A stretch of DNA of 64,000 nt from Shimia sp. R10_1 (GTDB lineage Bacteria > Pseudomonadota > Alphaproteobacteria > Rhodobacterales > Rhodobacteraceae). Below the pieces are notes generated by a model. The model searched no databases, had not been told where the DNA came from, and worked only from the letters and a program-made list of their open reading frames with translations. Location: NCBI RefSeq assembly GCF_017744095.1, contig NZ_JAGHQX010000001.1:1-64000 (forward strand), written 5' to 3'. A program made the translations under genes and the position numbers. Of this stretch, positions 34,922-44,699 are shown one piece after another (position 1 is the stretch's first letter; the number at the start of each line of letters is the position of its first letter).

Positions 34922-36700
34922 ATGACAGAGAAAGCGTCAGGTCTGGGCGGAAATGTTGCCTGGGTGGCCGGAATTGTGGTGGCGATGGGCGTGTCTGTCT
35001 ATGCGTTGGTGGCCAGCGGTGTGCTTGATGGCAGCGCGGTGGAGGACACAAGCGAGGCCATCACTCAAAGCGCCCCTGCGCCAGAAACCACAGCAGAAAC
35101 CACAGCAGTAACCGTTGCGCAGACTCCGGCCGAAGACGTCACCGCCTCTGAAGCCGTTGAAACAGAAAATCCTGCATCCGCGGCATCCACGGCAACCACC
35201 GACGCGCAAGACGGCGCAGAAGCTGTGACAGCCCCAAGCTTTGATCTCGTGCGCGTGGATGCCGAGGGCAACACCGTAATCGCGGGGGCGGCTGCCCCAA
35301 ATGCGATTTTGGCCATTCTTCTGGATGGCGTGGAAATTGCGACCTCTCCAGCCGACAACACCGGCCAGTTTGCCGCGATCCTCTCCATCGCTCCCAGCGA
35401 AGCGCCACGCGTGCTGTCGCTGATTGAGCGGCGTGACGCAGGTGATGTGCCCTCTGATGCCACTGTGATCGTGGCGCCCGTGCTGTCTGTTGCCGCTCCA
35501 GTTGCAACAAACACCGAGCAGACAGCAGCAGCCAGTGAAGATGTGGCCAGCATTGCCGCAGAGGATGCGTCTGCACCGGACGCCGCAGAAGATATCGCAG
35601 AAGATACCGCAAAAGACACCGTTGAAACAGCCGCGGCTGACACGGCTGCACCTGCCGCCAAAGCGCCCGCTGTGATCGTGTCTGATTCTGACGGGGTGCG
35701 GGTTCTGCAACCTGCCACTGCCGCAGATACCGCGCCAGAGGTTCTGGCGGCCGTCTCCATCGATTCCATCAGCTACACAGACACAGGGGCCGTGATGGTC
35801 TCTGGCCGTGGCGCAAAGGGCCGTGTTGTGCGGCTTTACCTGAACAATGATCTGGCTGCAGAGGCCGCGATTGATGACACGGGCATGTGGACCAGTCAGC
35901 TGTCGGATGTAGCGGGTGGTCTTTATGAAATGCGCGCTGATGAGGTGGATGACAGCGGTAAAGTGACCTCGCGCATCCTGACACCGTTTAAGCGCGAAAC
36001 ACCTGAAACCGTGGCCCGCGCGCGTGCGCAGGCCGATGCCACCGCTGCCGATCAGCCCACAATTGCGTCGCAAGGGGCCTCTGAGGGCAGTGCGCCAGCG
36101 GCTGAAGCAACGCCTGAAACCACAGCAGAGGCAAGCGCAGAAGCGCAGCAGCCAACCCCACCGGCGCCACCAGCAGGGGATGAAGCGGTCGAAACTCCAG
36201 CGGAGGAGGGTGCCGACACGGCCTCGACCACTGCGCCCGTTGAGACTGCACTGGCGGACACCGCGGACACACAGAGCAGCGCGCCAACCTCGGCTGCCAC
36301 GGAAACAGCCGCCACTGAGTCAGTTACCACTGAGACCGAGAGCGTGCCGCCAGCCGTCGCGGCAGAAAACACCGCGCAACCTGCGCAGCCAACAGCAGAA
36401 GACACCACTGCGCTGGCCAGCGCGACCGAAGACGCACCAGTGGCGCAAAGCGCGGACACTGCAGACAGCACGCCTGCCGTGGCAGCCCCCGCGCAACCCG
36501 ATGTCGCCGTCTCTGAGGATGTCGCGCAGCCCGCTGTTCAAATCGTGACGGTTCAGCCGGGCTCAACCCTCTGGGCGATTGCGCGCGACAATTATGGCGA
36601 AGGGCTTTTGTATCTGCGCGTCTTCGAAGCCAACAAAGAGAAAATTCTCAATCCAGATCTGATCTATCCGGGCCAAGTCTTTACGGTGCCGGAACAATAA
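34922..36700 (+). CDS. LysM domain protein with long Ala/Thr/Glu-rich linkers
   Basis: This 592-residue envelope protein has an N-terminal membrane segment (NVAWVAGIVVAMGVSVYALVASGVL), acidic low-complexity stretches rich in A, T, E and P (about residues 45-105, 195-260 and 365-535), and two short Ig-like or transthyretin-like segments (FDLVRVDAEGNTVIAGAAAPNAIL; VMVSGRGAKGRVVRLYLNNDLA). The C-terminal LysM domain (VTVQPGSTLWAIARDNYGEGLLYLRVFEANKEKI to YPGQVFTVPEQ) binds peptidoglycan. The ATG at 34922 follows TTGGGGG. It is probably anchored in the inner membrane and reaches the cell wall. The function is unknown. Confidence 0.85.
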   Translation: MTEKASGLGGNVAWVAGIVVAMGVSVYALVASGVLDGSAVEDTSEAITQSAPAPETTAETTAVTVAQTPAEDVTASEAVETENPASAASTATTDAQDGAEAVTAPSFDLVRVDAEGNTVIAGAAAPNAILAILLDGVEIATSPADNTGQFAAILSIAPSEAPRVLSLIERRDAGDVPSDATVIVAPVLSVAAPVATNTEQTAAASEDVASIAAEDASAPDAAEDIAEDTAKDTVETAAADTAAPAAKAPAVIVSDSDGVRVLQPATAADTAPEVLAAVSIDSISYTDTGAVMVSGRGAKGRVVRLYLNNDLAAEAAIDDTGMWTSQLSDVAGGLYEMRADEVDDSGKVTSRILTPFKRETPETVARARAQADATAADQPTIASQGASEGSAPAAEATPETTAEASAEAQQPTPPAPPAGDEAVETPAEEGADTASTTAPVETALADTADTQSSAPTSAATETAATESVTTETESVPPAVAAENTAQPAQPTAEDTTALASATEDAPVAQSADTADSTPAVAAPAQPDVAVSEDVAQPAVQIVTVQPGSTLWAIARDNYGEGLLYLRVFEANKEKILNPDLIYPGQVFTVPEQ

Positions 36701-36784
36701 CCGTCTGATCGCAGCGCGGGGGGTGGCAAGTTCCCCGCCCAATGCTTAAGTTTGCCCAGCTCACCCACAAGCAAGGCAAGCAGC

Positions 36785-38602
36785 ATGTCAGACACCAACA
36801 TCAGCAATCGTGAGCAGGCGCAGGAAGAGCGCCGTTCCAACATGCGGATCATTCGCAGCGTGCTGCCTTACATCTGGCCAAAGGGCGAGACAGGGCTGCG
36901 CGTGCGCGTGATCTGCGCGATTCTGGCGCTGGTGATGGCCAAAGTTGTCGCAGTGTTCACCCCCATGCTTTACAAAAGCGCGGTGGACACATTGGCAGGC
37001 GAGGGCGTGCCGGTGCTTGCGCTTGGCGCGGTGGGGCTGACGCTCGCTTATGGCACCAACCGGCTGTTGGCGGTGGGCTTTGATCAGCTGCGGGATCTGC
37101 TTTTTGCCAAGGTCAGCCAGCGCGCACTGCGCCGATTGGCGCTCACCACATTCCGGCACATTCATGCGTTGAGCCTGCGCTATCACCTGACGCGACGCAC
37201 GGGCGCGCTCAGCCGGATCATGGATCGCGGCGTCAAAGGCGTGGCCTTTCTGCTGCGGTTTTTGCTGTTTTCCATCGGGCCTCTGTTTTTAGAGCTGATT
37301 ATGATCTGCTCTGTGCTGGCCGCGCTGTTTGACTGGCGCTTCCTCGTCGTCGTAGCAGGCACCATGGTGGTCTATGTCTGGTTCACCTTTGCGGTCACCG
37401 AATGGCGCCTGCGCATCCGCCGCGTGATGAATGACCGCGACAATGAGGCCAGCCAACGCGCGATTGACAGCCTGCTGAACTTTGAGACGGTGAAATACTT
37501 CGGGGCTGAACGGCGCGAGGCCGCCCGTTATGATGAGGCGATGGCAGGCTATGAAGCCGCCGCCGTGAAAACCACCAACTCGCTTGCGGCAATCAATTTT
37601 GGACAGGCGTTTATCATCAACGCGGGGCTGGTCGCTGTTATGGCCATGGCCGCCATGGGGGTTGCTGATGGTGAGTTCACAGTGGGCGACTTCGTGATGG
37701 TCAACGCCTACATGCTGCAGGTGATTGCGCCCTTGAATTTCTTGGGGTTTGTTTACCGTGAAATCCGCCAGAGTCTGATGGACATGGGGCAGATGTTTGA
37801 TCTGCTGAACGACAACGCAGAGATCGCGGACAAACCAGACGCCAAAGAGCTCAAGGTATCAGGGGGCCATATCTCCTTGGAAAACATCGCTTTCGGCTAT
37901 GAAGACGACCGCGCCATTCTGAAAGATGTGAGCCTTGATGTGCCGGGCGGACAGACAGTGGCCATTGTTGGCGCGTCAGGCTCCGGCAAATCCACCATCG
38001 GGCGGCTTTTGTTCCGGTTTTATGATGTGCAGGACGGCGCGCTGCGCATCGACGGGCAAGACGTGCGCGATGTGACTCAGGAAAGCCTGCACAATGCCAT
38101 TGGTGTTGTGCCTCAGGACACGGTGCTGTTTAACGACACCATCCGCTACAACATTGGCTATGGCCTTGCCGGGGCCAGCGAAGCAGAGATCATCGCCGCC
38201 GCGAAATCTGCGCAGATCCATGATTTCATCACCGCGCTGCCTGACGGTTATGACACCATGGTTGGTGAACGCGGCCTGAAGCTCTCCGGCGGGGAAAAAC
38301 AGCGTGTTGGTATCGCGCGCACGCTTTTGAAGAACCCGCCGATCCTGTTGCTGGACGAGGCCACCTCTGCGCTCGACACTGAAACCGAGCAGGGCATCAA
38401 AGAGGCGCTGGCGCGCGCCGGTGAGGGCCGCACTGTGATCACCATCGCCCACAGGCTTTCTACCATTGCAGAGGCCGACCGCATTGTCGTGCTGGAGCAG
38501 GGTGAGGTGATTGAGCAGGGCACCCACGCAGCTCTCTTGGAACAGCAGGGCCGCTACGCCCAACTCTGGGCGCGCCAACAGGCCGATGAGGACGCCGCAT
38601 AG
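36785..38602 (+). CDS. ABC exporter of the Atm1/HMT1 type
   Basis: This 605-residue half-transporter has six membrane helices (about residues 25-310) and a complete ATPase domain: Walker A GASGSGKSTIGR, Q-loop GVVPQDTVLFNDTI, signature LKLSGGEKQRVGIA, Walker B ILLLDEATSALD and H-loop ITIAHRLSTIAEADR. The ETVKYFGAERREAARYDEAM segment in the helical part is the feature that marks Atm1-like transporters, which export glutathione-linked sulfur or metal compounds across the inner membrane. It should act as a homodimer. The start at 36785 (MSDTNISNREQ) lies 84 bp after the LysM gene. Confidence 0.9.
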   Translation: MSDTNISNREQAQEERRSNMRIIRSVLPYIWPKGETGLRVRVICAILALVMAKVVAVFTPMLYKSAVDTLAGEGVPVLALGAVGLTLAYGTNRLLAVGFDQLRDLLFAKVSQRALRRLALTTFRHIHALSLRYHLTRRTGALSRIMDRGVKGVAFLLRFLLFSIGPLFLELIMICSVLAALFDWRFLVVVAGTMVVYVWFTFAVTEWRLRIRRVMNDRDNEASQRAIDSLLNFETVKYFGAERREAARYDEAMAGYEAAAVKTTNSLAAINFGQAFIINAGLVAVMAMAAMGVADGEFTVGDFVMVNAYMLQVIAPLNFLGFVYREIRQSLMDMGQMFDLLNDNAEIADKPDAKELKVSGGHISLENIAFGYEDDRAILKDVSLDVPGGQTVAIVGASGSGKSTIGRLLFRFYDVQDGALRIDGQDVRDVTQESLHNAIGVVPQDTVLFNDTIRYNIGYGLAGASEAEIIAAAKSAQIHDFITALPDGYDTMVGERGLKLSGGEKQRVGIARTLLKNPPILLLDEATSALDTETEQGIKEALARAGEGRTVITIAHRLSTIAEADRIVVLEQGEVIEQGTHAALLEQQGRYAQLWARQQADEDAA

Positions 38603-38788
38603 AGCGCACAAAGGCATTTCGACCAGCCGACGTCTCAGGGTGATCGTCGTCTCCGCAGGCGAAGTGGCGTCCTGCGCATAGGGCAGGCGGGTGCATCCGT
38701 TGTTGTCACATCCCCCTGCGGCAAGCGGGCACAGAGCCCCCACACCAAATCTATTGTGTGGCGCGGTTGAAACGGTGATGTTGCAACC

Positions 38789-40075
38789 ATGGCTATAGAA
38801 ACTGAGTTTTCCTTCGCGGCGCTGCCCGGTCCCGCCCGGCGTCACATTCGGGTGTTTCAGACACACCAGTTTCTGGATCGTTTTGCGATGGGTTTGACGG
38901 TTGCGGTTGTGGCGCTGGCGTTGACAGACCGTGGCATGGATCTTGTGCAGGTTTCGCTGCTCTTTGGGGTCTATTCGCTCACCACCATGACAATGGAGTT
39001 GCCCTTTGGTGGTCTGGCAGACAGCATCGGACGCAAACCGGTTTTTCTGGCAGCAGTCATTGCCAGCCTTCTGTCGCTTGCGCTGTTCCTCTCAACCCGC
39101 GACTTCTATGTTCTGGCGCTCTCCTTTGCCTTCATCGGATTTGGCCGCGCGCTGCGCTCGGGCACGTTGGATGCATGGTTTGTAGAAACCTTTCAGACAG
39201 CTGCGCCCCATGTGGATGTCCAGCCCGCGCTGGCCAAAGCGCAGTCAGCCAATGCCATCGGATTGGCTGTTGGCGCTGTTCTTGGCGGGTTTCTACCGGA
39301 TGTCTTCGGTGGCTTTGCACAAAGCCACGGTTTCAGCGCCTATGATGTCTCTTATGCAGCAAGCTTCGCCGTGATGCTTGGGGTGTTTCTGTTCACGCTC
39401 TTGGCGATTGAGGAACCTGCGCGCCCTGTGAACTTTGCTGCGCTCAGGCAAGGATTTGCAGATGTCCCCACGGTGATCAAAGACGCCTCTCTTCTGGCTT
39501 TAAAACATCCAACCCTGTCCCTGCTCTTGGCCGCATTGGCGTTTTTCCTTATGGCAACCAACCCGGTTGAGGTGATCTGGCCAACCTTCGCCAAACCAAT
39601 GTTGCAGCAGGGCTATGCAAACACCGCCATCGGGGTGTTGACCGCGACCTACTTCTTCTCGATTGCGTTTGGCGCCGCTCTGTCGCCCTATGTCAGCAAG
39701 ATCTTCAAACGACAGCACGCGCTGACCCTGGCGGCGACCTTCATCTGCCTCGCAGCGGTGCAAATCGCGCTGGCACTGCAGGGTGGGATCTTTGGCTTTG
39801 CGATCGTCTTCGGCCTGTATTCAGTGTGCCTTGGCATCAGCGAGACCCCCGCCAGCAGCATTCTGCACCGCTGCGTTGACGACCGTCAGCGCTCAACCAT
39901 GCTCTCTCTGAAATCACTCATCCAACAGCTGGGCGCCGCACTCGGATTGGTGGCCGCCGGGGCCATTGCAGAGATCTACACAACCCCTGTGGCTTGGATG
40001 GTTGGTGCTGTGTTTCTTTTCATAGCCGCGCTCCTTGCGCTGGTTTTGGCCAAAAGGCTGACCAGAGAAGACTGA
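38789..40075 (+). CDS. MFS transporter
   Basis: This 428-residue protein has about 12 membrane segments and the MFS loop motif GGLADSIGRKPVFLAAVI between helices 2 and 3. The second-half loop is KIFKRQHALTLAATF. It begins MAIETEFSFAALPGPARRHIRVFQTHQFLDRFAMGLTVAVVALALTDRGMD. The substrate cannot be predicted; drug or small-molecule efflux is common for this subgroup. It is preceded by a 186-bp gap in which no clear promoter was recognised and is followed by convergent genes. Confidence 0.85.
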   Translation: MAIETEFSFAALPGPARRHIRVFQTHQFLDRFAMGLTVAVVALALTDRGMDLVQVSLLFGVYSLTTMTMELPFGGLADSIGRKPVFLAAVIASLLSLALFLSTRDFYVLALSFAFIGFGRALRSGTLDAWFVETFQTAAPHVDVQPALAKAQSANAIGLAVGAVLGGFLPDVFGGFAQSHGFSAYDVSYAASFAVMLGVFLFTLLAIEEPARPVNFAALRQGFADVPTVIKDASLLALKHPTLSLLLAALAFFLMATNPVEVIWPTFAKPMLQQGYANTAIGVLTATYFFSIAFGAALSPYVSKIFKRQHALTLAATFICLAAVQIALALQGGIFGFAIVFGLYSVCLGISETPASSILHRCVDDRQRSTMLSLKSLIQQLGAALGLVAAGAIAEIYTTPVAWMVGAVFLFIAALLALVLAKRLTRED

Positions 40076-40138
40076 AGTCCAACTCAAATACCGGCATGTT
40101 GGCAAAGGCGACCGGTCATTGTTGCTGGGAAAACGCCA

Positions 40139-40624
40139 CTATCCATTATCAATGGCAGGGCATCTTCCTTGCGGCACCGCGCGTCGAAGGGTCCGATTGT
40201 GTGTAGACATGTTGTTGCCCTTCTCCAATGCAATGCCTGGCCCCGTTACTAGAACGCGATATTTGCATCCAGCAAAAAGCGCGTCGTGAAGTTCTCCTCT
40301 GGAGGGGCCAAAGATATGAAGCCAAGCTGACTGAGGAAGTTCGAAACTACCATGGTCAGACATGATAAGGCCGCAGTAATCTAATGCGTTCTGCGGTATG
40401 CTGGATCTGTACTTGGGCCATATTTTATTGAGTCTACGGGACGCTCTTTTCCGACAGTCTCGAGCAGTGTCGACCATCGTGATTGTCACAACGGCTGTCT
40501 GCCGAATGAAAAGAGATGGAAAGGCCGTTGCGCTTATCAAGGCGAAGAGAAGAAGGGCCATAACCAACGCCAAACGGCTAAGGGCGACAAGTTTCTGGCG
40601 CTGCGGTTGCTGCGCTGAATTCAA
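40139..40624 (-). CDS. Hypothetical small membrane-anchored protein
   Basis: This 161-residue frame has a plausible TTG start at 40624 (the minus strand has GGGGAG seven bases before), one hydrophobic helix (LALVMALLLFALISATAFPSLFI) after a short basic N-terminus, and an exported part with several cysteines (TARDCRKRA, LDYCGLIMSDHGSFELP, FAGCKYRVLVTGPGI). The N-in topology would put the bulk in the periplasm. I do not recognise the family. It lies between the convergent MFS and RND genes in otherwise empty sequence, which supports a real gene, but it could be a chance ORF. Confidence 0.5.
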   Translation of the reverse strand: MNSAQQPQRQKLVALSRLALVMALLLFALISATAFPSLFIRQTAVVTITMVDTARDCRKRASRRLNKIWPKYRSSIPQNALDYCGLIMSDHGSFELPQSAWLHIFGPSRGELHDALFAGCKYRVLVTGPGIALEKGNNMSTHNRTLRRAVPQGRCPAIDNG

Positions 40625-40787
40625 GATATGTCTCCCCAAACCCCTACTTCATCAAGGCAATCTTGACCGCCCCCTGAATAGAAATGTGTCGGTGAAATGA
40701 GGCCAAAATATGTACCGATCGGCACCGTCTGTGTACTCAAGTGTGCTTCGTATCTGCACCGCAGGGAACGGATCATAACCAAAAAAC

Positions 40788-40816
40788 AAAAGCCCCGCGA
40801 GCATAGCGGGGCTTTT
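40788..40816 (-). terminator. Rho-independent terminator of the RND efflux operon
   Basis: AAAAGCCCCGC (40788-40798) and GCGGGGCTTTT (40806-40816) form an 11-bp stem with a 7-nt loop, 22 bp past the RND stop codon. On the minus strand it runs into TTTTGTTTTTT, a classic terminator tail. Confidence 0.9.
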
Positions 40817-40838
40817 GCTAGATTTGGTTTCTGACGGC

Positions 40839-43800
40839 TCACTCTGCGGCTTGAACACCGCTTGCGTCAGGGGTGTCATTGGCGGCTGCTTTGGCCCCCA
40901 TACGCGGCGCTTCAACCTCCGGTGCGAGCTCGGTTGGATCGAGTGCCTCGTCATCTGTCTTGCGCGGTTTCGTCTCAAACGCGGCATCATCCCAAAGCAG
41001 CACAGGGTGCTTTACCTTGCGGGCTTCACGGCGCAGGGCCCAGTCCTGACCTGCGCGCGAGGCGCGGCCCATGGACAGACGGGCGAGCAGCTGCATCAGC
41101 CAGCCAAAATAGGTGCTTGCCCAGACCCGCAGCGCCAGCATCGACGGGGTGAACACCAGCGTCAGCACCGTGGCAATCCCCAGACCAAAGACCACCGCCG
41201 TGGCCAGCTGTTTCCACCAGAGCGAGGTCGGGCTGTCGATCGAATAGCCGCCATTGAGGAAATCAAGGCTCAGGCCAAACATCATTGGCGCAAGACCCGC
41301 CATGGTGGTGATGGTGGTCAAAAGCACCGGGCGAATGCGGCTTTGCGCGGTGCGCACAATCGCCTCAATCCGGGGCATGTATTGGCTGTATTCCTGATAG
41401 GTGTCGATCAGAACAATGTTGTTGTTCACCACAATCCCCGCCAGCGCGACAATGCCGGTGCCGGTCATGATGATGGAGAAGGTCTGATCCATCACCAGCA
41501 TGCCAACCAGCACGCCAGCCGTAGACAGAACCACCGCCAAAAGAACGAGAACCGCATTGTAAAAACTGTTGAACTGCGCCAGCAGGATCACAAACATCAG
41601 CCCCAAAGCAGCAGAGAAGGCGCTGGTGAGGAAGGCACCAGATTCCTCCTGCTCTTCCTGATCCCCGGTCCATTCCCAGCTGACAGAGCTGTCAAAAGGA
41701 TTGGTTTCCAACCACGTGGTCAATGCTGCAATACGCTCCGTTGGGGTCACCGGCACTTTGCGCGCGCCGTCTGTCAGAGCCGTGCGTACGTCATTCACGC
41801 TTTCCGCTTCAAGCAGAGTGAAGATTTCATAGCGTTCGCCGGTGTCTGCGGTGATCACATCTCCGGTGGGCACGTTGCCTTCGACCACTTCACGCACCAA
41901 TGCATGGGCCACGATCTCTTCGCCATCCCCAGTCTCAAGCTTGATCAGCCCCGGCTCGATATCCGCCTTCACGTCATAGAAGCGTTCCTGATCAATGCGG
42001 CTGATGGAGGCGCGTTTCTTCACCGGGGTGCGGGTGATGAAGTTGGACAGTGGCACAAGACCCTCGTTGGTGCGCACCTTGATGCTGTCCAGCGTTGACA
42101 GCACGCGGTCATCCTCTGGCAAGCGCAGGCGGATTTCGATCTCCTCGTCGCTGCTGTCCACACGCATCGTATCAAGCAGGATACCGCGGGTGACAAGCTG
42201 CACCATCGCGCCCACGGTTGCCACATCCGCGCCATAGCGCCCGGCTTTTTCCACATCTACGTCGATCTGCCAGTCGATGCCGGGCAGGGGCAGTGTGTCC
42301 TCCACCAATGTCAGACCGGGGGTGGATTCAAAGGTGTCTCGGGCGGCGAGTGCTGCGGCATTCAGACCATCCCAGCCATCACCACGCAAACGCAGATGGA
42401 TCGGCTTGCCTGATCCCGGACCCTGTTCAATCGGTTTGGTTTCCACAAAGAATCCCGGCAGAAGCGCGAGCTCTGCGTTCAACTCGTCAAGCACACGGTT
42501 GCCCGCAAATTCCGGCGCGGTGACCTCACGTTCCAGTAAGTCAAAGAACCATTTTTCGCGCACAGTTGGGCGTTCATCCCATGGAATGATCTCAAACTGC
42601 ACCTGACCGATGGTGTCTGGTGGGGTGTTTTCACCGCCGCCCGGTCCACCTGTGTCGAGACCGCCTTCACCCGCGAAGGAGAACACATTCACAACCGCAG
42701 GGTGGGCCATGATGATCTCTTCAGCCGCGCGCACCATGGCGTCTTTTTCTTCCAGCGACAGGTTCCCGCGCGCCCGTACAAAGGCAGAGGCTTGCTCTGG
42801 CTCGGTCTCCACAAAGAACTCAACGCCGTTGTTGTTTTCGCCAAAGTAGTTGATCACGCTAAAGACTGTGAAAATCACCGCCACGATGGCCACGATTGGC
42901 ATGACCGGATTTCCAACGATAAAGCGGATCAGATGGCCAAAGGCGTTCAGCCGGAACCCACTCTGTATGCCTGACTGTTTGAAGCGCAATTCTGCCGCGC
43001 TCAGCGTGATAGACGCCGCAAAGGCTGACAGCACGAACAGAATGCCGCCTACCAACAGAGGTGCCATGCCGCCGCTGCCCTCTGGCAGCAAATAGGCCGG
43101 GTTGAGAATCTGCATCACGCCTGAGAACATGCCCCACAGCGCCACAGGCACCATTGCGGCTCGGACCACCCAAGGCAGCCGGCCGCGCAAAGCCTCAGAG
43201 GCACGCGCAAACATCCGGCTCATGCGACCCGAAATACCGCCGACAACAGGCAGATAGATCAGCGCGACGAGCAGCGAAGCTGACAGAACAAAAATCATCG
43301 TCACGGGCAGCATACCCATGAATTCACCGGGCACACCGGGCCAGAACAGCATGGGGAGGAATGCACAGAGCGTGGTCGCCGTGGAGCTGACAATCGGCCA
43401 GAACATGCGCTGCGCCGCCTCCACATAAGCGTGCATCGGGCCGGTGCCTTCTTTGATGCGTTTGTCGGCGTATTCCACCACCACAATCGCGCCATCCACC
43501 AGCATGCCAACCGCAAGGATCAGGCCGAACATCACCATATTGGAGATGGTCACGCCCATCACCGCAAGGAACGCGAAACACAGCAGGAATGACGCGGGAA
43601 TGGCAAAGCCCACGAGCATCGCTGCGCGGCTGCCCAGAGCCGCCAGAATGACAATCATCACCAGCGCAACAGCGGTCAGCACAGAACCTTCAAGCTGGCG
43701 CACCATCGAGCCAACCGTGCGGCTTTGGTCGTTAGACGTGCCCACCTGAACCGCCGCATTCAGCTCCTCAGGCCAGCTTTTCTGTGCTTCTGCCAGCGTG

Positions 43801-44699
43801 GTTTTGATCTGCTCCACCGTATCGATGATGTTGTAGCCTTTGCCCTTCACGATCTGCAAAGCGACGGTTTTCTCACCATCAAACCGCGCGGTGCCGGCGC
43901 GGTCTTCAAAGGTAAAGTTGATTTCGGCCAGATCCCCCAGCGTGATCACCCGGTCGCCATTGGTTTTGACAGGCAGCGCATAAATGTCCTGCACACCGTC
44001 AAAGGAGGAGGGGATCTTGACAGAGAATGTGCCCTGCGCGGTATCCACTTCGCCCGCCGCGATCAGCTGGTTGTTGTTGCGCACAACATTGATCACTTCC
44101 AGCGCGGTGATGTTGTAGGATTCCAGCCGCAGCGGGTCGATCACCACCTCAACCATTTCATCACGATTGCCCGCAATCGGGGCTTCCAGAACCGCATCAA
44201 TCGCTTCGAACTCGTCTTGCAGGTCTTTGGCAAGGCGCGCCATTGTCCGCTCAGGCACATCCCCGGTCAGGTTTACGATGACAATCGGAAATTCCGAGAA
44301 ATTGATCTCCGTGATCGTGTATTGCTCTGCACCATCAGGAAAATTTGCCTGCGCGGTGTTCATGGCGTCGCGCACATCAGCAATGGTTGCACTCTTGTCC
44401 CAGCCAAAATCAAACTCCAGGAGCAGTGAGGCGTGGTTTTCAGAGGCGATGCCCGTCATCTGGTCCAGACCATCCAGATCGACCGCCTCTGTCTCCATGG
44501 GTTTCACCAGCAGGCTTTCCGCGTCTTCTGCCGAAATTCCGGGGAAACTCACCGACACATAAAGGATCGGAATGTCGATGTCTGGCTCACCTTCTTTGGG
44601 CAAGCTTTTGTAGGACAGCGCGCCGATCACAAGGGAAATGGCGATGAACGCCAGAATCATACGGGCGCGTTCAGAGGCCCAGGTGATGGCGCCTGTCAT
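40839..44699 (-). CDS. RND efflux transporter permease
   Basis: This 1286-residue inner-membrane proton-driven pump is of the AcrB/HAE or MdtC-like type. It begins MTGAITWASERARMILAFIAISLVIG and carries the TM4 motif LILAVGMLVDGAIVVVEYADKR and the TM10/11 segment GIVVNNNIVLIDTYQEYSQ. Two large periplasmic halves are present. It is about 240 residues longer than AcrB. The extra length lies partly in the middle, where two added hydrophobic segments (VVRAAMVPVALWGMFSGVMQ and LLVGGILFVLSAFAASITL) precede TM7, and partly in a charged C-terminal tail. It overlaps the adaptor gene by 1 bp. The substrate is unknown. Confidence 0.92.
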   Translation of the reverse strand: MTGAITWASERARMILAFIAISLVIGALSYKSLPKEGEPDIDIPILYVSVSFPGISAEDAESLLVKPMETEAVDLDGLDQMTGIASENHASLLLEFDFGWDKSATIADVRDAMNTAQANFPDGAEQYTITEINFSEFPIVIVNLTGDVPERTMARLAKDLQDEFEAIDAVLEAPIAGNRDEMVEVVIDPLRLESYNITALEVINVVRNNNQLIAAGEVDTAQGTFSVKIPSSFDGVQDIYALPVKTNGDRVITLGDLAEINFTFEDRAGTARFDGEKTVALQIVKGKGYNIIDTVEQIKTTLAEAQKSWPEELNAAVQVGTSNDQSRTVGSMVRQLEGSVLTAVALVMIVILAALGSRAAMLVGFAIPASFLLCFAFLAVMGVTISNMVMFGLILAVGMLVDGAIVVVEYADKRIKEGTGPMHAYVEAAQRMFWPIVSSTATTLCAFLPMLFWPGVPGEFMGMLPVTMIFVLSASLLVALIYLPVVGGISGRMSRMFARASEALRGRLPWVVRAAMVPVALWGMFSGVMQILNPAYLLPEGSGGMAPLLVGGILFVLSAFAASITLSAAELRFKQSGIQSGFRLNAFGHLIRFIVGNPVMPIVAIVAVIFTVFSVINYFGENNNGVEFFVETEPEQASAFVRARGNLSLEEKDAMVRAAEEIIMAHPAVVNVFSFAGEGGLDTGGPGGGENTPPDTIGQVQFEIIPWDERPTVREKWFFDLLEREVTAPEFAGNRVLDELNAELALLPGFFVETKPIEQGPGSGKPIHLRLRGDGWDGLNAAALAARDTFESTPGLTLVEDTLPLPGIDWQIDVDVEKAGRYGADVATVGAMVQLVTRGILLDTMRVDSSDEEIEIRLRLPEDDRVLSTLDSIKVRTNEGLVPLSNFITRTPVKKRASISRIDQERFYDVKADIEPGLIKLETGDGEEIVAHALVREVVEGNVPTGDVITADTGERYEIFTLLEAESVNDVRTALTDGARKVPVTPTERIAALTTWLETNPFDSSVSWEWTGDQEEQEESGAFLTSAFSAALGLMFVILLAQFNSFYNAVLVLLAVVLSTAGVLVGMLVMDQTFSIIMTGTGIVALAGIVVNNNIVLIDTYQEYSQYMPRIEAIVRTAQSRIRPVLLTTITTMAGLAPMMFGLSLDFLNGGYSIDSPTSLWWKQLATAVVFGLGIATVLTLVFTPSMLALRVWASTYFGWLMQLLARLSMGRASRAGQDWALRREARKVKHPVLLWDDAAFETKPRKTDDEALDPTELAPEVEAPRMGAKAAANDTPDASGVQAAE

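Noticed and set aside
40815-42098. Plus-strand frame of 427 residues opposite the RND permease
   Set aside because: Composition (many H, Q, R) and lack of domains mark it as the complement of the pump gene.
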